The notes: generated from the letters alone by a model not told the origin. Shown: positions 1-12,139, counted from the first letter of the stretch. The stretch is 62,000 nt of DNA from Glandiceps talaboti (GCF_964340395.1 NC_135557.1:7291709-7353708); one strand, 5' to 3'. Program-made: numbers and translations.

Positions 1-639
1 CAATGAGACAATATCTATGGGAAATTATGAAGGAAATTTCGAAAGCAGCTGTGTTATCATGTATTTGTACAGATTATCACCTACTAAGGTCGAGGCTCGC
101 ATGTGATTGGTTCTACTTCTAGCCTCGGCTGGAGTGGAAACAAGTGAGCGTGTCCTGTCATAAAAATGAAGCAAGTATAAGAGCTTACATTGGCCGACTT
201 ACCATTAATCTAAAGAGAAATTTGTCTGGGGTCCTGTCCTCGAGTATGTCATTAATCCGAGAGGGAAATCCCCAAACAACTACTGACTTAACTTCCAGTA
301 TTAAATATAAATACATTGTAAATATCAACCTGCCGCCATGTCTATCATCTCACTGCATCGAGTCGCGAAGTCGGCTGGATACGAAGCATGTTGTCTTTAT
401 ACCTTGAGTTAAACAGGTTGTTTATTTATTACTGTACACTTTTAATGAGCCGATCAATGCGCAGATTATCCCTAGAAACGACCAGCAGATAAAATAAATC
501 CAGTCGCTGCTCGACGTTCATAGTCAAGGCGTCCATTAGATCAGCTGTCTTGAAAGCAGCTTTATTGTTAAGCAAATTATTCTGGGGGGGGGGGGGGTGT
601 GAATCCAGTTCTTATCTTGTTTCCTATTGTTTTCAATAC

Positions 640-755
640 ACTGGTATATTATAATATAGTGAACAAAATATATGCAAGAGTGATAGCGAGTGTGTTTATT
701 GTGTTCACTGGTCAAAACAGATTGGTATACCATCCGTCCGGGGGGGGGGGGAGGG
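640..755. repeat. Hairpin repeat copy A, next to poly-G tract
   Basis: A degenerate hairpin: TATAGTGAACAAAATATATG on the left side pairs with the TTTATTGTGTTCACTGG side near 695-712. It is followed by a G run interrupted by one A (740-762). It is a diverged copy of the better preserved hairpin at 1,769-1,892. Confidence 0.6.
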
Positions 756-843
756 GGGGGGGGTATTGCTTTAGTATACACATTTTGTATTCTACTAGAT
801 AACTCTAAATCTAAAAAGTTCCAAGCCAAATCAGAACCTAGAC

Positions 844-912
844 GTATGTATGTATGTATGTATGTATGTATGTATGTATGTATGTATGTATGTATGTATG
901 TATGTATGTATG

Positions 913-951
<39 letters not shown>

Positions 952-1004
952 ATGTATGTATGTATGTATGTATGTATGTATGTATGTATGTATGTATGTA
1001 TGTA

Positions 1005-1039
<35 letters not shown>

Positions 1040-1072
1040 ATGTATGTATGTATGTATGTATGTGTGTGTGTG

Positions 1073-1104
<32 letters not shown>

Positions 1105-1330
1105 TGTATGTATGTATGTATGTATGTATGTATGTATGTATATGTATGTCTGTCTGTCTGTATGTATGTATGTATGTGTGTATGTATGTGTGTATGTATG
1201 TATGTATGTATGTATGTATGTATGTATGTATGTATGTATGTATGTATGTACATGTATGTATGTATGTATGTATGTATGTATGTATGTATGTATGTATGTG
1301 TGTATGTATGTATGTATGTATGTATGTATG
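844..1330. repeat. (ATGT)n microsatellite with (GT)n interruptions
   Basis: About 490 bp of nearly pure ATGT/TATG tetranucleotide, with TGTG stretches (913-935, 1,007-1,023, 1,063-1,073) and a short TGTC patch (1,147-1,160). Long open frames across it in several frames are products of the repeat and are not genes. It lies in the loop of the surrounding inverted-repeat element. Confidence 0.97.
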
Positions 1331-1768
1331 CAAACTCACGGGAAGCCGTTTTCATGGTAACAGTGTGGCGACGTTATTTAAAAGGATATTAAATGTTAAA
1401 GAACACCATATCTCTGTCTCCAAAAATGATATTATCATAATCAATGTATGTGTATATATATGTTTGGAGTGATGTGCAATTCGTTGTTCATATGACCTTT
1501 CAAATCAAAGGTGCATGAAGTAACAGGAAACGTTCTTTCCCTGGTGGTATTGGACTGTTATTATAATTATGAGTATGTTATATAGTATCAAATATAGACT
1601 CAACATAATAAGAACATAATAAGAAATGAAATGTAAATGTCTTTACGTGGCAGATTGCTAGACGACGCCTTTATGACCCTGGTGGTGTCCAGCATTGGGG
1701 ACTAGAGCTTGACAGCAAATGAGGTAAGCTACTTCAGACATGTCGTACATTATTTAAGCAATAAACCA

Positions 1769-1892
1769 CTCCCTGGGGATGGTATACCAAGAGGTTTTGA
1801 CCAGTGAACGAAATATATGCACGAGCGACAGCTAGTGCATATATTGTGTTCACCGGTCAAAACCGAGTGGTATACCTTCCCTGGGGGGGGGG
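1769..1892. repeat. Hairpin repeat copy B (MITE-like)
   Basis: A clear hairpin. The left side runs from GGTATACC (1,781) through GGTTTTGACCAGTGAAC to ATATATGCAC. The right side is GTGCATATAT, then GTTCACCGGTCAAAACC, then GGTATACC, ending at 1,876. It is bordered by TCCCTGGGG on both sides and a G-run on the right. It is a member of the same small family as copy A. Confidence 0.75.
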
Positions 1893-2575
1893 GGGAAGGG
1901 GTTATCGCTATTATATTATACTAGTATATTGAAAATATCAGAAACAAGATTAGATCTAGCGTTTTCTCGTTTCATATGCACCCCTTGTGACTAATTAACC
2001 ATGGCATGAACGTCGTGTATCGACTGGACTTATTTTATCTGCTGGTTGTTTCTAGGGATAATCTGTACATTGATCGGCTCATTAAAAGTGCACAGTGATG
2101 AATAAACAACCTGTTTGACTCAAGGTATAAACTTGAAGTGGTTTATTGAATACAACATGCTTCGTGCCCGGTCGACTTCAAGACTCGGTGGAGAGTGAGA
2201 CGATAGACATGGTGGCAGGTTGATATTTACAATGTGTTTATACTACTAGGAGTTACATCAGTAGATTTTCAGGTTTGTGGTTTTCCCTCTCGGATTGATG
2301 ACTGATATTCTAAGACAAGACCCCTGACAAATTTATATTTAGATTAATGGTAAGTCGGACAGTGCTCAAGCTCTTACACTTGCTTCATTTTTATGACAGG
2401 ACAGCTCACTTGTTCCCACTCTAGCCGAGGCTAGGCGGTACTACATGTAGAACCGATCGCATGCATACCTTGACCTTAGTAGGCGGTGATTTGTACAAAT
2501 ACGCGATAACTTGGCGGCTTTTGAAATTTCCTTCATAATTTCCCATAAAATACTGTCCCATTGAGAACATTCTCC

Positions 2576-3518
2576 TCTGACGATTCGCAGAGTTCACTAT
2601 CAGTATCACGGCGGACTACAACGCAATGCTCGTAGACGAACAGTGAACATGAACATTTGGACGCGTGCCAACCGTGCATTATCGCTCGTTTTAGACATGC
2701 TAGTTCGATGTCTAGACAATCAGATCTCTCGATTTGCACCATCAATATACTGGTATAATATTATAAATAATAACCCTTGTGTGTTCAAAGCGCTTTACAA
2801 TTATCTCCTATGGGACGGATCTATAGAGGCAAAATGGCCCTTTATTTCCCCCAACTCCCTGGGGAGCATACAATCCATTTCAGCCTTATAAGCGCATAGG
2901 ATTAAAACATTCACATTGCAACCTCTCTCCTACCAGATCCCTGGTTATACAACTAGGTAGGCTGTGGCACAGTTTTGGTTCAAATCTTGCCCAAGAATTT
3001 TAGCCTTCAGCTACAAACGGCAATGATTGGGGCTTGAACCAGCAATCTGCAGATCTAAAGCTGGCCACTTCAACAATTATTTTACTATATTCACACTGGA
3101 AACATACATATTGGTTTTTACTTTAACGTGCACCTCACTGCTTATATGTGATCATTTCATAGACGGATGACCTGATTCGACCGATCACTTGACATCACAG
3201 CACAGACCGAAGTATACGTCCGACCCTGTGTTGCTTCTTTGTACATCGTCGCCGCCATATTACCGATCAGTGTTTTTGTGCCAAGTGAACCAACCATCCG
3301 TTACTTTCTGACTGACATCGGCTACCACAGCTGACAGACTATAGAATCATCGATCTGTAACTGTAGGTAAGTAAATTCTGCTATTGGTGTCTTTTTCATT
3401 AACAATGTAAACTCAGTCTTTCTGTCTTTCTTCAAAGGTAAGATTGAGAGTAGTAGTCTCAGGGTGATGGTATTTGCTCGACCACTGTAACACTTGATAT
3501 ACTGATTTACAAGTTACA
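2576..3518. other. Intergenic, no gene recognised
   Basis: Unique-looking AT-rich sequence between two mobile elements. Only short unsupported reading frames; no splice-linked coding segment or repeat structure was seen. Confidence 0.6.
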
Positions 3519-3628
3519 CCCTTACAGAACTGACATGTATGTGAGAAGCATGTGAGAAGCATGTAGAATAACCATGCACATGCTTATTCTACATGCTTAG
3601 AAGTATATAAGCATGTATGGTTGAATAA

Positions 3629-3801
3629 GCAGTCCATAAGTATGTGTATAGGCCGAATTATTTAAATGAGGTAAATATGTGCTTGCTTATACACATGCTT
3701 ATTTTAAGTGTGTGCATGATTTATACGCATGCTTATTTAAGCATGCACATACTTAGCTAATTTAAATAATTCGGCCTATACACATGCTTATGGACTGCTT
3801 A
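3629..3801. repeat. Long palindrome with ACATGCTTAT motifs
   Basis: AAGCAGTCCATAAGTATGTG followed by TATAGGCCGAATTATTTAAA (3,629-3,668) recurs inverted at 3,761-3,801, ending GGACTGCTT. The roughly 90-bp loop carries further copies of ACATGCTTAT. The same AGCAGTCCA word recurs at the right terminus of the host element near 6,568, so the palindrome is built from terminal sequence. Confidence 0.75.
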
Positions 3802-4092
3802 TTGGTCAATAACCATGTACATGCTTGTGAATAAGTGTGTACATACTTGTCAATAAGCATGTGAACATTCTATACAGCACATGTGCTAGTTACTCTACAT
3901 GCAGATTTTGAAAAGTAATTCAGCATTATTTAGTAAAAAGGTGCCAAATATGAACTCTGAGAGACCACAGACAGACCTGACATATATACTTCTGATAGCT
4001 TTCAGTTTGTGACAGAATGCTGAAAGATGAGTTGTACTAGGCCCACAGGCACTCGAATCAATCTGTATGATTTGGGGAGGAAAAATGTATAT

Positions 4093-4378
4093 GAATAAGA
4101 GAAGGTATGAAGGTACTCAACATTTGAACTGCTGACCCCGATTGCACCCTCATTAGCATAATGCTGGACATCCTGAATTACGACATTTCATCACAAAATA
4201 TGTTATATAAATAAGTCATGATTCTAGCTAATGAATAGCCAAAAGGTACTAATTAAATAATAACTTCTTGTTGCCATCGCTGCATACTTTGCGCTGTCGT
4301 CCAATCAGAAGCCACAAGTGTATGCTAATGAGGGTCTGCAGTTCAAATGTCGAATACCTTCACACCTTCTCTTAGGCC
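4093..4378. mobile_element. Nested MITE-like inverted-repeat element
   Basis: Left arm AAGAGAAGGTATGAAGGTAC followed by ACATTTGAACTGCTGACC. The right arm is its reverse complement, GGGTCTGCAGTTCAAATGT then ACCTTCACACCTTCTCTTA. Both arms reach inward to a CTCATTAGCATA word and its complement. About 285 bp in total, no coding potential, lying inside the 3.1-kb element. Confidence 0.75.
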
Positions 4379-5594
4379 AGAAAAAAAAGCTGTTTAACGG
4401 GCAACATAACCCGACACATTGGGTAGGTAGGTCGATTTCTTTTACAAAGGATGTAAAAACAAACCACATGTAATGATGGCAAAACATTTGAGGTTGAGTT
4501 TACACTGTACTTATTCATTCATTTTGATTTTATCTCTTGCAATTTGTCTGTATGGCAATTGATTTCCATGAGCTCTAGTTAGGAAATATGCACAATTTAT
4601 GGATAACAAATTTTGTAGCTCTTCTCAAAATATGTTAAGCCCCGCTAAATGAAACTCCAGAATTATTTTAGCCACTCCTTCTGTCACCTACACTATAGAG
4701 GAGATATAAAATTATATATGGTAGCACAGGTACAATGATGCATTAAAAATAAGTGATAATCAACTACAATACCAGTCCAAATGATATTATTTGACAATAG
4801 ATGTGCATTTTACATGAATACTTGTAAGGAGATGTCTCATATTTAGCTATGACCTATGAAGGGAGGTACTTAGTCAGCCACCTTATGATGGCAAAATAAA
4901 AGGAAAGACGAATTTAAAACGTATGAAACGTGAAAATGTACGTACCTTGTCAGTCTGTTGTCAGCAGCGAATTTGTATGCAGTAGTACACAGTGCTAGGG
5001 GTAGGCAGGAAGTGAACTCGACAGTGTATCAATACTGAATGAGCTCCATTGCGCTGACACGATAGAGTGTCACGTGACAGGCATCGTCGCCCCCCTGATC
5101 TCCAAAATCACGTAAATGTCATAATCACAAGGGGTTGGTTGTATTGTAACCCTGATCAGTAATTGGTATGGTGTAACAGCTTCTGGCAAAGGTTCCACTG
5201 TTGTAAACATTTTGTAGTGTTGAAAATACGACTGATAATGCAAGCATGAATGTTGACTGTTCAAATTTCCGTTGACAATGCATGTAATGGCGATTTTTTG
5301 AATTTCAACCAATAACATCGCAGGAATCTGGTCACATGGGAAGCTATGAATATATTATGAAAATGAAGTAAACAGATATGGCGGCCTCCATGTCCAATGT
5401 GTTGTAGAACATGACCTTGATTTTCAGATCGATTTCTCCCCAGTTTTCTTTCAAATAAAGGTAAATTTAACATGAACAGTAATCGGAACCACTAAATTCA
5501 GCATTCACAATACTAATACCAATTCTTATCAAATGTATGCCTGGCAAAAGCGAGAAACAACACGTCATTGCATGACTTGTATTGTACATGCACC

Positions 5595-6228
5595 CCACAG
5601 TACAAATTATCTTACCCACAACTCTCTCTGATTGGTATGCTTGGAGGTTCCTTATTTTATAACTTTTTCAATAATCCATACTTTTCAACATTTAAGCATA
5701 GTATTAAATTAAGTTTAATTAATATGTAGCAAAGAACGCTTAAGAATCAAAAATAAAGTTCTAAATTTTGTATAAAAATGAACTAACAACTAAATTAAGC
5801 ATGTGCTGTGAATAAAACACTTTTCACTGTCAAAGTTTCAATAACTTGGGTAGTCAGTGTGCATGATGAGTTTTAGTATGTAAATTTCTTTTGTCATACC
5901 TATTCAAATAAATCTATATCTTTGGCGAAGTCATAACAGGTGCATATATTTTCCTTAGTTTCGTCGCAAACATTCTGCATGTCTCTTTCAAGAAATTCAG
6001 CTGACAAATTCCTAAAATTGCTACTCCTTCTACAATAAATCACTGATACCAGAACCGTTGAAAATGGGTATTCAGAAACTCATCAGTGGCAATTCTACGC
6101 TTGCCAATCGGAAAAAAAAGTTTTTACAAAACTCTATACACTGGTGAGATTTATCTAACTTCACGGAGATGATGTCCAACACTACAAATCAGAGAGAGTT
6201 GTGGGTAATATGTTGTACAGTACACCCG
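5595..6228. mobile_element. Nested inverted-repeat element (ACCCACAACTCTCTCTGAT family), copy 1
   Basis: The left arm carries TACCCACAACTCTCTCTGAT (near 5,613) and the right arm ends with the complement ATCAGAGAGAGTTGTGGGTA (near 6,188-6,208). Both are followed outward by GTAC-rich sequence. A diverged copy lies at 47,053-47,258. No coding potential. Confidence 0.65.
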
Positions 6229-6332
6229 GATCAAACCATGTGGCACTGGTAGGAAAGCTTTCCATGCAAACGTATGGAATTCACTTACATGGTAATATCA
6301 CCTGAACAAGTTGTAGGAAGCATGTAAATTTC

Positions 6333-6480
6333 TGAATTTACCATGTACATGTTAATATTTGCTAAGCATGTGAAATAAGCTTGTACATTTCTAGGATTTA
6401 CCATGTACATGTTAATATTTGCTAAGCATGTGAAATATTGTACATTTCTAGGATTAACCATGTACATGTTACAGTTAGCA
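6333..6480. repeat. Tandem repeat of about 60 bp, about 2.5 copies
   Basis: The units share CCATGTACATGTTAATATTT followed by GCTAAGCATGTGAAAT and TGTACATTTCTAGGATT. Three adjacent, nearly identical units lie just inside the right terminus of the 3.1-kb element and carry its AAGCATGT motif. Confidence 0.8.
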
Positions 6481-6588
6481 TGCCAACAATACACATGCTA
6501 TGAAATGCTTATTTTTACTAAAACAAGCATGTGATATGCTTCTGGAATGCTTACAAACCACTTAATAAGCAGTCCAGTTTTGTAAGGG

Positions 6589-7630
6589 ACACACGATACT
6601 CCAGAAAGAATTAAATTTCACAGTTTTTAAACTGTTGGCTTATAACTGTTACTGTTAAATAAGACGTTACTTACATATAACAGGTTTACAACTAAATATA
6701 TCAAAGTGAGTAACAGATAGGCTGACTTCACATTAACAAATATAAACTTATACCCACTTCATTGTTTAACCTAGATCCAACTGTCAAAGTGTAATGGTAT
6801 TTTGAAAGACTGTGTATTTTGGTTTTGTAACAATCGATGTCATATTTATCTTATATATAGGAGAGTTGTCATTTTCTCAAACTAGCAATATTGAATTTAA
6901 ACGAACATTTAAACGTTTTGATTATTTCAAATGACAACAATCATAAATACCTGATTGTTGATAACAGTATGGCGTTTAGAGACATACAACAATGTACTCG
7001 GTGACATGCCCGGGTGGTAAATTGACTTTGATAAGACACGTATGTTTGCTGCAAACAGTACGGAGGCCGACCAGAGACATCACATTTATGATTTTTAATC
7101 AAGGTGTTACCACTTTTCTCTAATACAGAGTCTGTGGGACATGATGAATTTAAACTTACAATAGATAACATGTGTAGAATGTAATTAGTGTTTGTTTGTT
7201 TCTTGTTTGTTATATTAATGCTTTGGGCATAGCGATATCATTCACCTTCAGCAAAACTCACCCAAAGTATGGTCATTTTGATAAATATTTGCTGGTAATA
7301 AATTCTTTAAAAAAAAGGATATTCATACGCACTTAGTGAGGGTATCAGACCATTGCCACCCTATCCCAATATATAGACTAAATTATTCACAATTAATATC
7401 TCTTTCTCTTTACAAGTAACTATTGATTAGTATGTTTATATATCCAAGGGTCTAAATTTAATCAAATAAAATCCAACAATCGGGCAACTTTCGTATTAAG
7501 TAACCTAAAGTGCCCCCTTGTCTTGCCTCATGTCGTTCCGCCCTCTCACCAGTCTCCACTGAGGGCGCCAGTCACAGCGTACCTGATCAGTTTGGCAAAG
7601 ACAGCAGAGTAGTGGCACTGTCTTTTGTTA
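6589..7630. other. Intergenic, no gene recognised
   Basis: AT-rich sequence without a supported coding segment, repeat pair or RNA motif. It lies between the 3.1-kb element and the 3' end of the decayed minus-strand gene. Confidence 0.55.
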
Positions 7631-10205
7631 CTACATGTGGATTCGTGTTGTAAGGAGGTTCTTTTCACCTTCACTGATATCAGAGACTTCTAACTCAGTT
7701 AATGCTATCTGTACCCTGTGTTGGAAATGTCTTAGCCGTTGTATTTCATACAGTCGATGTTTACAGTTTTCATAACTTGACACCTTTCTTTCATCTTCTT
7801 CTTCTACCATTTGTGTGTAGAGAGATAAGTCACTATTAATACGAGCACATATTACCCAAAATGCTTGGCTATAATTTGGACCATTTGATGAGTCTACCTC
7901 AAATATATTGGGATGTGTGTGTCTCAGTCTTTCCGTTTCAGATGCCCAAACAGTCCCTGATGATCCAATGATTGCTTTTGGCCTCACTACAACAAAATGG
8001 TGGTCAGCTACAATAAGTAAATGTTCAACATTGCCATCTTCTTCTTTTTTTGTCGAATACTCTATGTGCTGAGGGAGTAATTTACACTTCCTTTTGTGGC
8101 CAGTCATACTTCGGTAATTGTTTTGCTTTGTTCATATCACCCAGGGTGAGAATAGCAGTGTTACATGCTTTGTCAAAACCTTCAGAGGTTAAAGGTAGGT
8201 TTTGTCGTCAATGCTTCTCATTAAGCAAAAGGCTTTGCTAGCCATATTCTTCTTGGAGAAGAATATCAGATTTTCTTTATGTTCTAAACATGTCCTCTTT
8301 GGTAGTAAGTGTTAAGATTCAAAGTATCTTCAGCCTTTGGTGGCTTCTTGAAGCAGAAAAAGCCCTTGCCACGATGTTGCTTTGCTTGTAGTGATCTTAT
8401 GTTGCGGGCACAATTTTACACAGTTGTTGATGATTTTATCAATGTCTTGTTCTTACGAGCCAGCCTGTAATTTGCAATGTTTAAAAAACTCTTTAATTTC
8501 ATACCTTGATTTATATACATGACTGTGTCATGACGTCGACCATGGTATGTGGCTTTGTCCTCCACTCACTTACCAATAAAGATTTCATTGTCACTATCCA
8601 GAAGCAATCGTTTACCTTGATTTGTAAGGCATCTCTTCTTCAGACTATCAGACTCAGTGAGAAAGTTAGCTTTACGCTTGATTGCAGACCTTGCTTTCTG
8701 TTTGTCATACTTTGTCTGTGGGTATCTATGAGATTGAATGTTGTCAAGTGTTTCATTTAAGCTGTCAATACGGTTGTGTATTACCGGAGTTTTCCGAAAA
8801 CTAGCCCTGGGCCACTATTCGGAAAATCAGCAAATTCGGAACCACAACAGAGAGGAACTAAATAGAAGCTCAGGGCGATTATTTGGCAGTCAACAGTCAA
8901 CAGCCATGTGGCTATATCATTACTAATGGGGACATACCAGTTTAGGGACACAACAATTAGGAAGACAAGAATAATAAATTCATTTTATAATAATTCAAAT
9001 ATATGAAATGAAACATTTTATTTGCTATCATTCTATCAGCATTGATTTTATTGTTGCGTTGATGCCTCAAAAATAACCATTACAAATAGAATAGAATTGT
9101 CAATTGACTGAAACCAAGCATGTCAACTTTATATTTATTATTATAAAGTGGATATTGTTCAACTAAAAATAGTGTACGTCTGAATATACAGATTCAAAGG
9201 CAAGATTCAATGTTTCACATTAGCGGGACTTGGGACCACTAATGATTTTTAGCAGGACCACTGCAATTTTTCCATCACTGGTCCGGGACCACCAGTTCAC
9301 AAAATGATTTGTTCACCCTGGATAAACTTGACATTAGCCTTGTACCGATCGTTAAATCTCCATGAACTCATTTATACATGACATTACACATTACTTCAAC
9401 TCTCACTCGATGTAATTCACTTTGTGTGCACACTCACCTTGCAAATTACCCTGACCTATTTTTAGACCCAGTGTGTCGCATTGACAGTGACGTCTGCGGG
9501 TCTCCATGAGTCATCTGCCGACTTGTTGATCGATCTCAGCACAAAGGTGTATGTACCTACCTTCACGATCACATTCTCCTCGTGTAAAAAACATCCATTT
9601 TTATTGGCACTCTAAGTTTATGGTTTTTTTCAACGAAACATTCGAACTAAATAAAAACTAACGTTACCAATATAACAAGGCAAAATTCTTGCCGTAGTGA
9701 ATCTGAAAAACCCATTAGACGCCCACCCGCCAAATGATCGCCCATGGGCAACTTTTCGGATGGGCTTGTTTTCGGAAAACTCCGGTATGTCATCCAACTT
9801 GATGCTTTGTCCAACTGTCTTGTTTTCTTTCCACAGTGTCTTTCAATTTCTATATCTGTCTTGAGATAGAGCTCTTTCTTTCGTCAAGGTGCAAATGATA
9901 CATATCTGTGGCAGCAATGCTGGCATTCTGGACTTCAGTTGTCACAGTCATCACTTTTTCTGTATCTTTAGTTATGTTATCTGAGTCTATTCCAACAGAA
10001 TCAAGTTCAGAGCGTGACATGGTGCACCCCAGCAAACATGTTCTATCCCATTTTGTAGTCAATCTTAACATTACTTTCTGGACATTTTCCTTCGACAATT
10101 GTTGCAATCTTTCTGATGACTGTTTTGTCTTCTTAGACAATATTGCAGACAGAAAGGTCGCACAGTCAAAGGTACGTGACTTCAAAAAAAATGTACCTTT
10201 CACTT
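7631..10205 (-). pseudogene. Decayed minus-strand gene of unknown family, interrupted by a TA-flanked element
   Basis: Reading leftward from 10,205, coding-like sequence runs ..SKENVQKVMLRLTTKWDR.. (10,203-9,850), then in a shifted frame KDTLWKENKTVGQSIKLDD. It continues beyond the insertion (8,784-9,785) as HNRIDSLNETLDNIQSH.. and KRKANFLTESDSLKKRC.. to 8,530. After several stops and a change of frame it ends with a 158-codon open piece (8,107-7,631) containing VEHLLIVADHHFVVVRPKAI, SSGTVWASETERLRH and LYEIQRLRHFQHRVQ. Removing the inserted element with one TA restores the frame exactly, so that junction is secure. At least two frameshifts and several stops (for example around 8,415 and 8,290) make the copy non-functional. 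Low-complexity Lys/Arg-rich stretches and an apparent lack of introns suggest a repeat-borne or retrocopied gene. I do not recognise the family. Confidence 0.65.
8784..9785. mobile_element. 1,002-bp non-autonomous TIR element with TA target duplication
   Basis: Left end CCGGAGTTTTCCGAAAAC, right end GTTTTCGGAAAACTCCGG. A TA dinucleotide abuts each end (8,782-8,783 and 9,786-9,787), as in Tc1/mariner-type elements. A second inverted word (CTATTCGGAAAA / CAACTTTTCGGATGG) extends the terminal repeat to about 45 bp. The interior has no transposase. The insertion disrupts the minus-strand coding sequence, and its removal with one TA restores the reading frame. Confidence 0.85.
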
Positions 10206-11124
10206 AAGATGAAAAAAAATGAACATATAATAAAATTACATCACTGTAACAATTTCATTTTGTAATAACATCATTAAATTAGTGTACTTTGCATCAATTG
10301 GTTATGAATATTAAAGTTGTATCAATGAAACAAGTTCCAAAATGTACTATATATATAACAATAATAAAAAAACCTATATAGTGACAAGGTGAACTATAAG
10401 GAAACTCAGAGGTACATGTATTTTGTATTAAACAATTATCTTTTTCAACATAAAAAAGGAAATTCTAGATAGTGTATATTTGTACTTCTGGACGAAAATA
10501 TTTTGGAACATGCCATTTGCTATACAACAGGATATACGTACTTTGACACAGGGACATGTGTTATTGCCTAGATTGTTGTTTTCCTAAGGAAAATATCACA
10601 CATATCCTGCTAATACAAATGTATATTTGTGTACCAATCTATACTGTATTACATGTATATAATAACTAAGGGGTGAACACTGAACCGGTAGTCCGTAGTA
10701 ACCCCTTTGTACGCAAACTAACATTTTTGTAGCTGTCATGCTCTTCCTCAGCCAATCATATCAACAGACTGTTATCCATGACTGTCATTAAGTATCACGT
10801 CATGTGTATTTGCATACAAACAACAATCGCAATGCTTATGCTGTCTAGATATCTTTGATTGAAGATAAATGGCCAGTAATTGTTAAGATTTTTACTGGAT
10901 ATTTTGCTGTATTTTTTTGTAGTTTCCAAAAAATGGGGGAACTATATTCAAACATTGTTATTAGTTTAGCCTATATACAAGGAAAACAACAATTTAAAAA
11001 AAAATACTATATGTCCCTATGCTTGAAAAAAATGAAAACAACCTACCGCCTATGTTTAGTAATATCAAATTGATGCAGAGACCATGCTCTGGATGCAGCA
11101 GATTGTCCCTGAAGTTATCAGTGT
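10206..11124. other. No gene recognised; possibly an intron of the decayed minus-strand gene
   Basis: AT-rich with runs of A and T. If the segment at 11,125-11,448 is the 5' part of the decayed gene, this would be its intron. A possible donor (GATCT|gtagac, minus strand, near 11,127) is weak. Confidence 0.3.
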
Positions 11125-11448
11125 CTACAGATCGTTGTTGATGAGCACTGTAAAGTTGAAAGCTTTGGAGAAGGTCATAAAACGATGCATTTGCCCATCT
11201 TCTGATCCTGTGTCAATGGCATCGTTGTCGTCGAGAAGAAAATGTTCCAAAACCTCAGTGAGTCCTGATTGCTTCTGAGCAAACATATGGTGACCTCTCT
11301 GCCTATGACTCAGAAAAATTGACTGCAACCGGACAAGATTATCACGTGGATCTGTAAATCGCTGGAGTGACGACCTGACTGATAGACCAAGCAGGTTATA
11401 AAGTTCATTGGATTTCTTTCTGACTTCGTTGCGCGTCGGTATTGACAT
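11125..11448 (-). pseudogene. Coding-like fragment, possible 5' piece of the decayed minus-strand gene
   Basis: An open frame of 107 codons beginning MSIPTRNEVRKKSNELYNLL and continuing through LSVRSSLQRFTDPRDNLVRL and GLTEVLEHFLLDDNDAIDTG. The composition is that of a soluble helical protein, unlike the random short frames around it. It faces the same way as the decayed gene at 7,631-10,205 and sits about 0.9 kb upstream of it. I do not recognise the family, and the link to the downstream piece is inference. Confidence 0.4.
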
Positions 11449-11760
11449 GCCGATCGTTCGGTCCTATTCGTGCAATTGAGACATGACTCAGGTGTTATTT
11501 GTACAAAATTGAAAGTATTCAATCGTATTAGTCATCAACATACATACCAAGTATACGCCATGTGAGACTGAGATGTTTATTTGACCTATTGAAATGTTGT
11601 ACATAATGACGAAAACATATTTTTTTTAAAAAACACAAGGCGTCATGGAAATGCAGTCTTTGAAATCCGTATAATCTTACGCAAAAAACTATTTTTGAAA
11701 ATCCCAATCCCCCACACATGTATCTACGGGTCATTGGAGATGATTTACATAGTATACAAA

Positions 11761-12139
11761 GCAAACACACGTGTTCCGGTGTCGTGCGCCAAAGTTTCTG
11801 AAGTTGTGGCCGATTGACAAACTAATTTTGTCGTAAAGATCGCTGAACAGCCCATTGATCAGGCATCTAAAGAAGTAATCAAATGGCTTGAGGAAATCGG
11901 TATGATTTAATGTAAAGATGAATTCTTGCGGAAAGGTTACTGTAACCTCGAAGTTGTTGCTGAGATGGATATCAATGATTTCAGCTATGTCGGTATTGAT
12001 GGGAGCCAAAAACCAGGTCTTGTTAAATTGATGAAGATGAAGGTGTCCCAGTTGCGGAAGCAGGTAAAGTAAAAACGTATGGAAGAGCAGCTTAGTAAAA
12101 AAAAATCAAAATCACAAACTAAATCTCTACGTCAGTCAG
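11761..12139 (+). pseudogene. Decayed exon with a SAM domain
   Basis: One frame reads VIKWLEEIGMI, stop, CKDEFLRKGYCNLEVVAEM, DINDFSYVGIDGSQKPGLVK, LMKMKVSQLRKQ. This is the sterile-alpha-motif pattern: the W-L-x-x-I start, a central D-x-x-x-F-x-x-x-G-I loop and a final amphipathic helix. In-frame stops at 11,815 (TGA), 11,908 (TAA) and 12,070 (TAA) break it. It ends in a Lys/Gln/Ser-rich segment at a good donor (CAGTCAG|gtaagg, 12,139/12,140) whose phase 1 matches the acceptor at 12,586. SAM domains mediate protein-protein or RNA contacts. The ancestral protein is unknown. Confidence 0.65.

Larger units (their letters stand above)
1..2575. mobile_element. Large inverted-repeat (foldback-type) element, left end possibly beyond window
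   Basis: Bases 1-535 read as an imperfect reverse complement of about 1,990-2,575. For example, the left arm carries CGACTTACCATTAATCTAAA near 200 and the right arm carries the complementary TTTAGATTAATGGTAAGTCG near 2,340. The arms are roughly 550 bp and differ by scattered substitutions and small indels. The 1.45-kb loop holds two related hairpin repeats, poly-G runs and a long ATGT microsatellite. No open reading frame in it looks like a protein gene. Because base 1 already lies in the left arm, the outer terminus and any target duplication cannot be judged. Confidence 0.75.
3519..6588. mobile_element. 3.1-kb terminal-inverted-repeat element, no transposase seen
   Basis: The left end CCCTTACAGAACTG (3,519) is matched in inverse by the right end CAGTCCAGTTTTGTAAGGG (ending 6,588). 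ACA lies directly outside both ends, a possible 3-bp target duplication, but three bases are weak evidence. Both sub-terminal regions are crowded with the motif AAGCATGT / ACATGCTT. The interior holds at least three nested structures (3,629-3,801; 4,093-4,378; 5,595-6,228) and no credible protein, so the element is non-autonomous. Confidence 0.65.

Noticed and set aside
536-1472. Long open frames of alternating Thr/His/Tyr/Ile or Cys/Met/Tyr/Val on both strands
   Set aside because: Direct translation of the ATGT microsatellite; open in several frames at once, no unique coding sequence.
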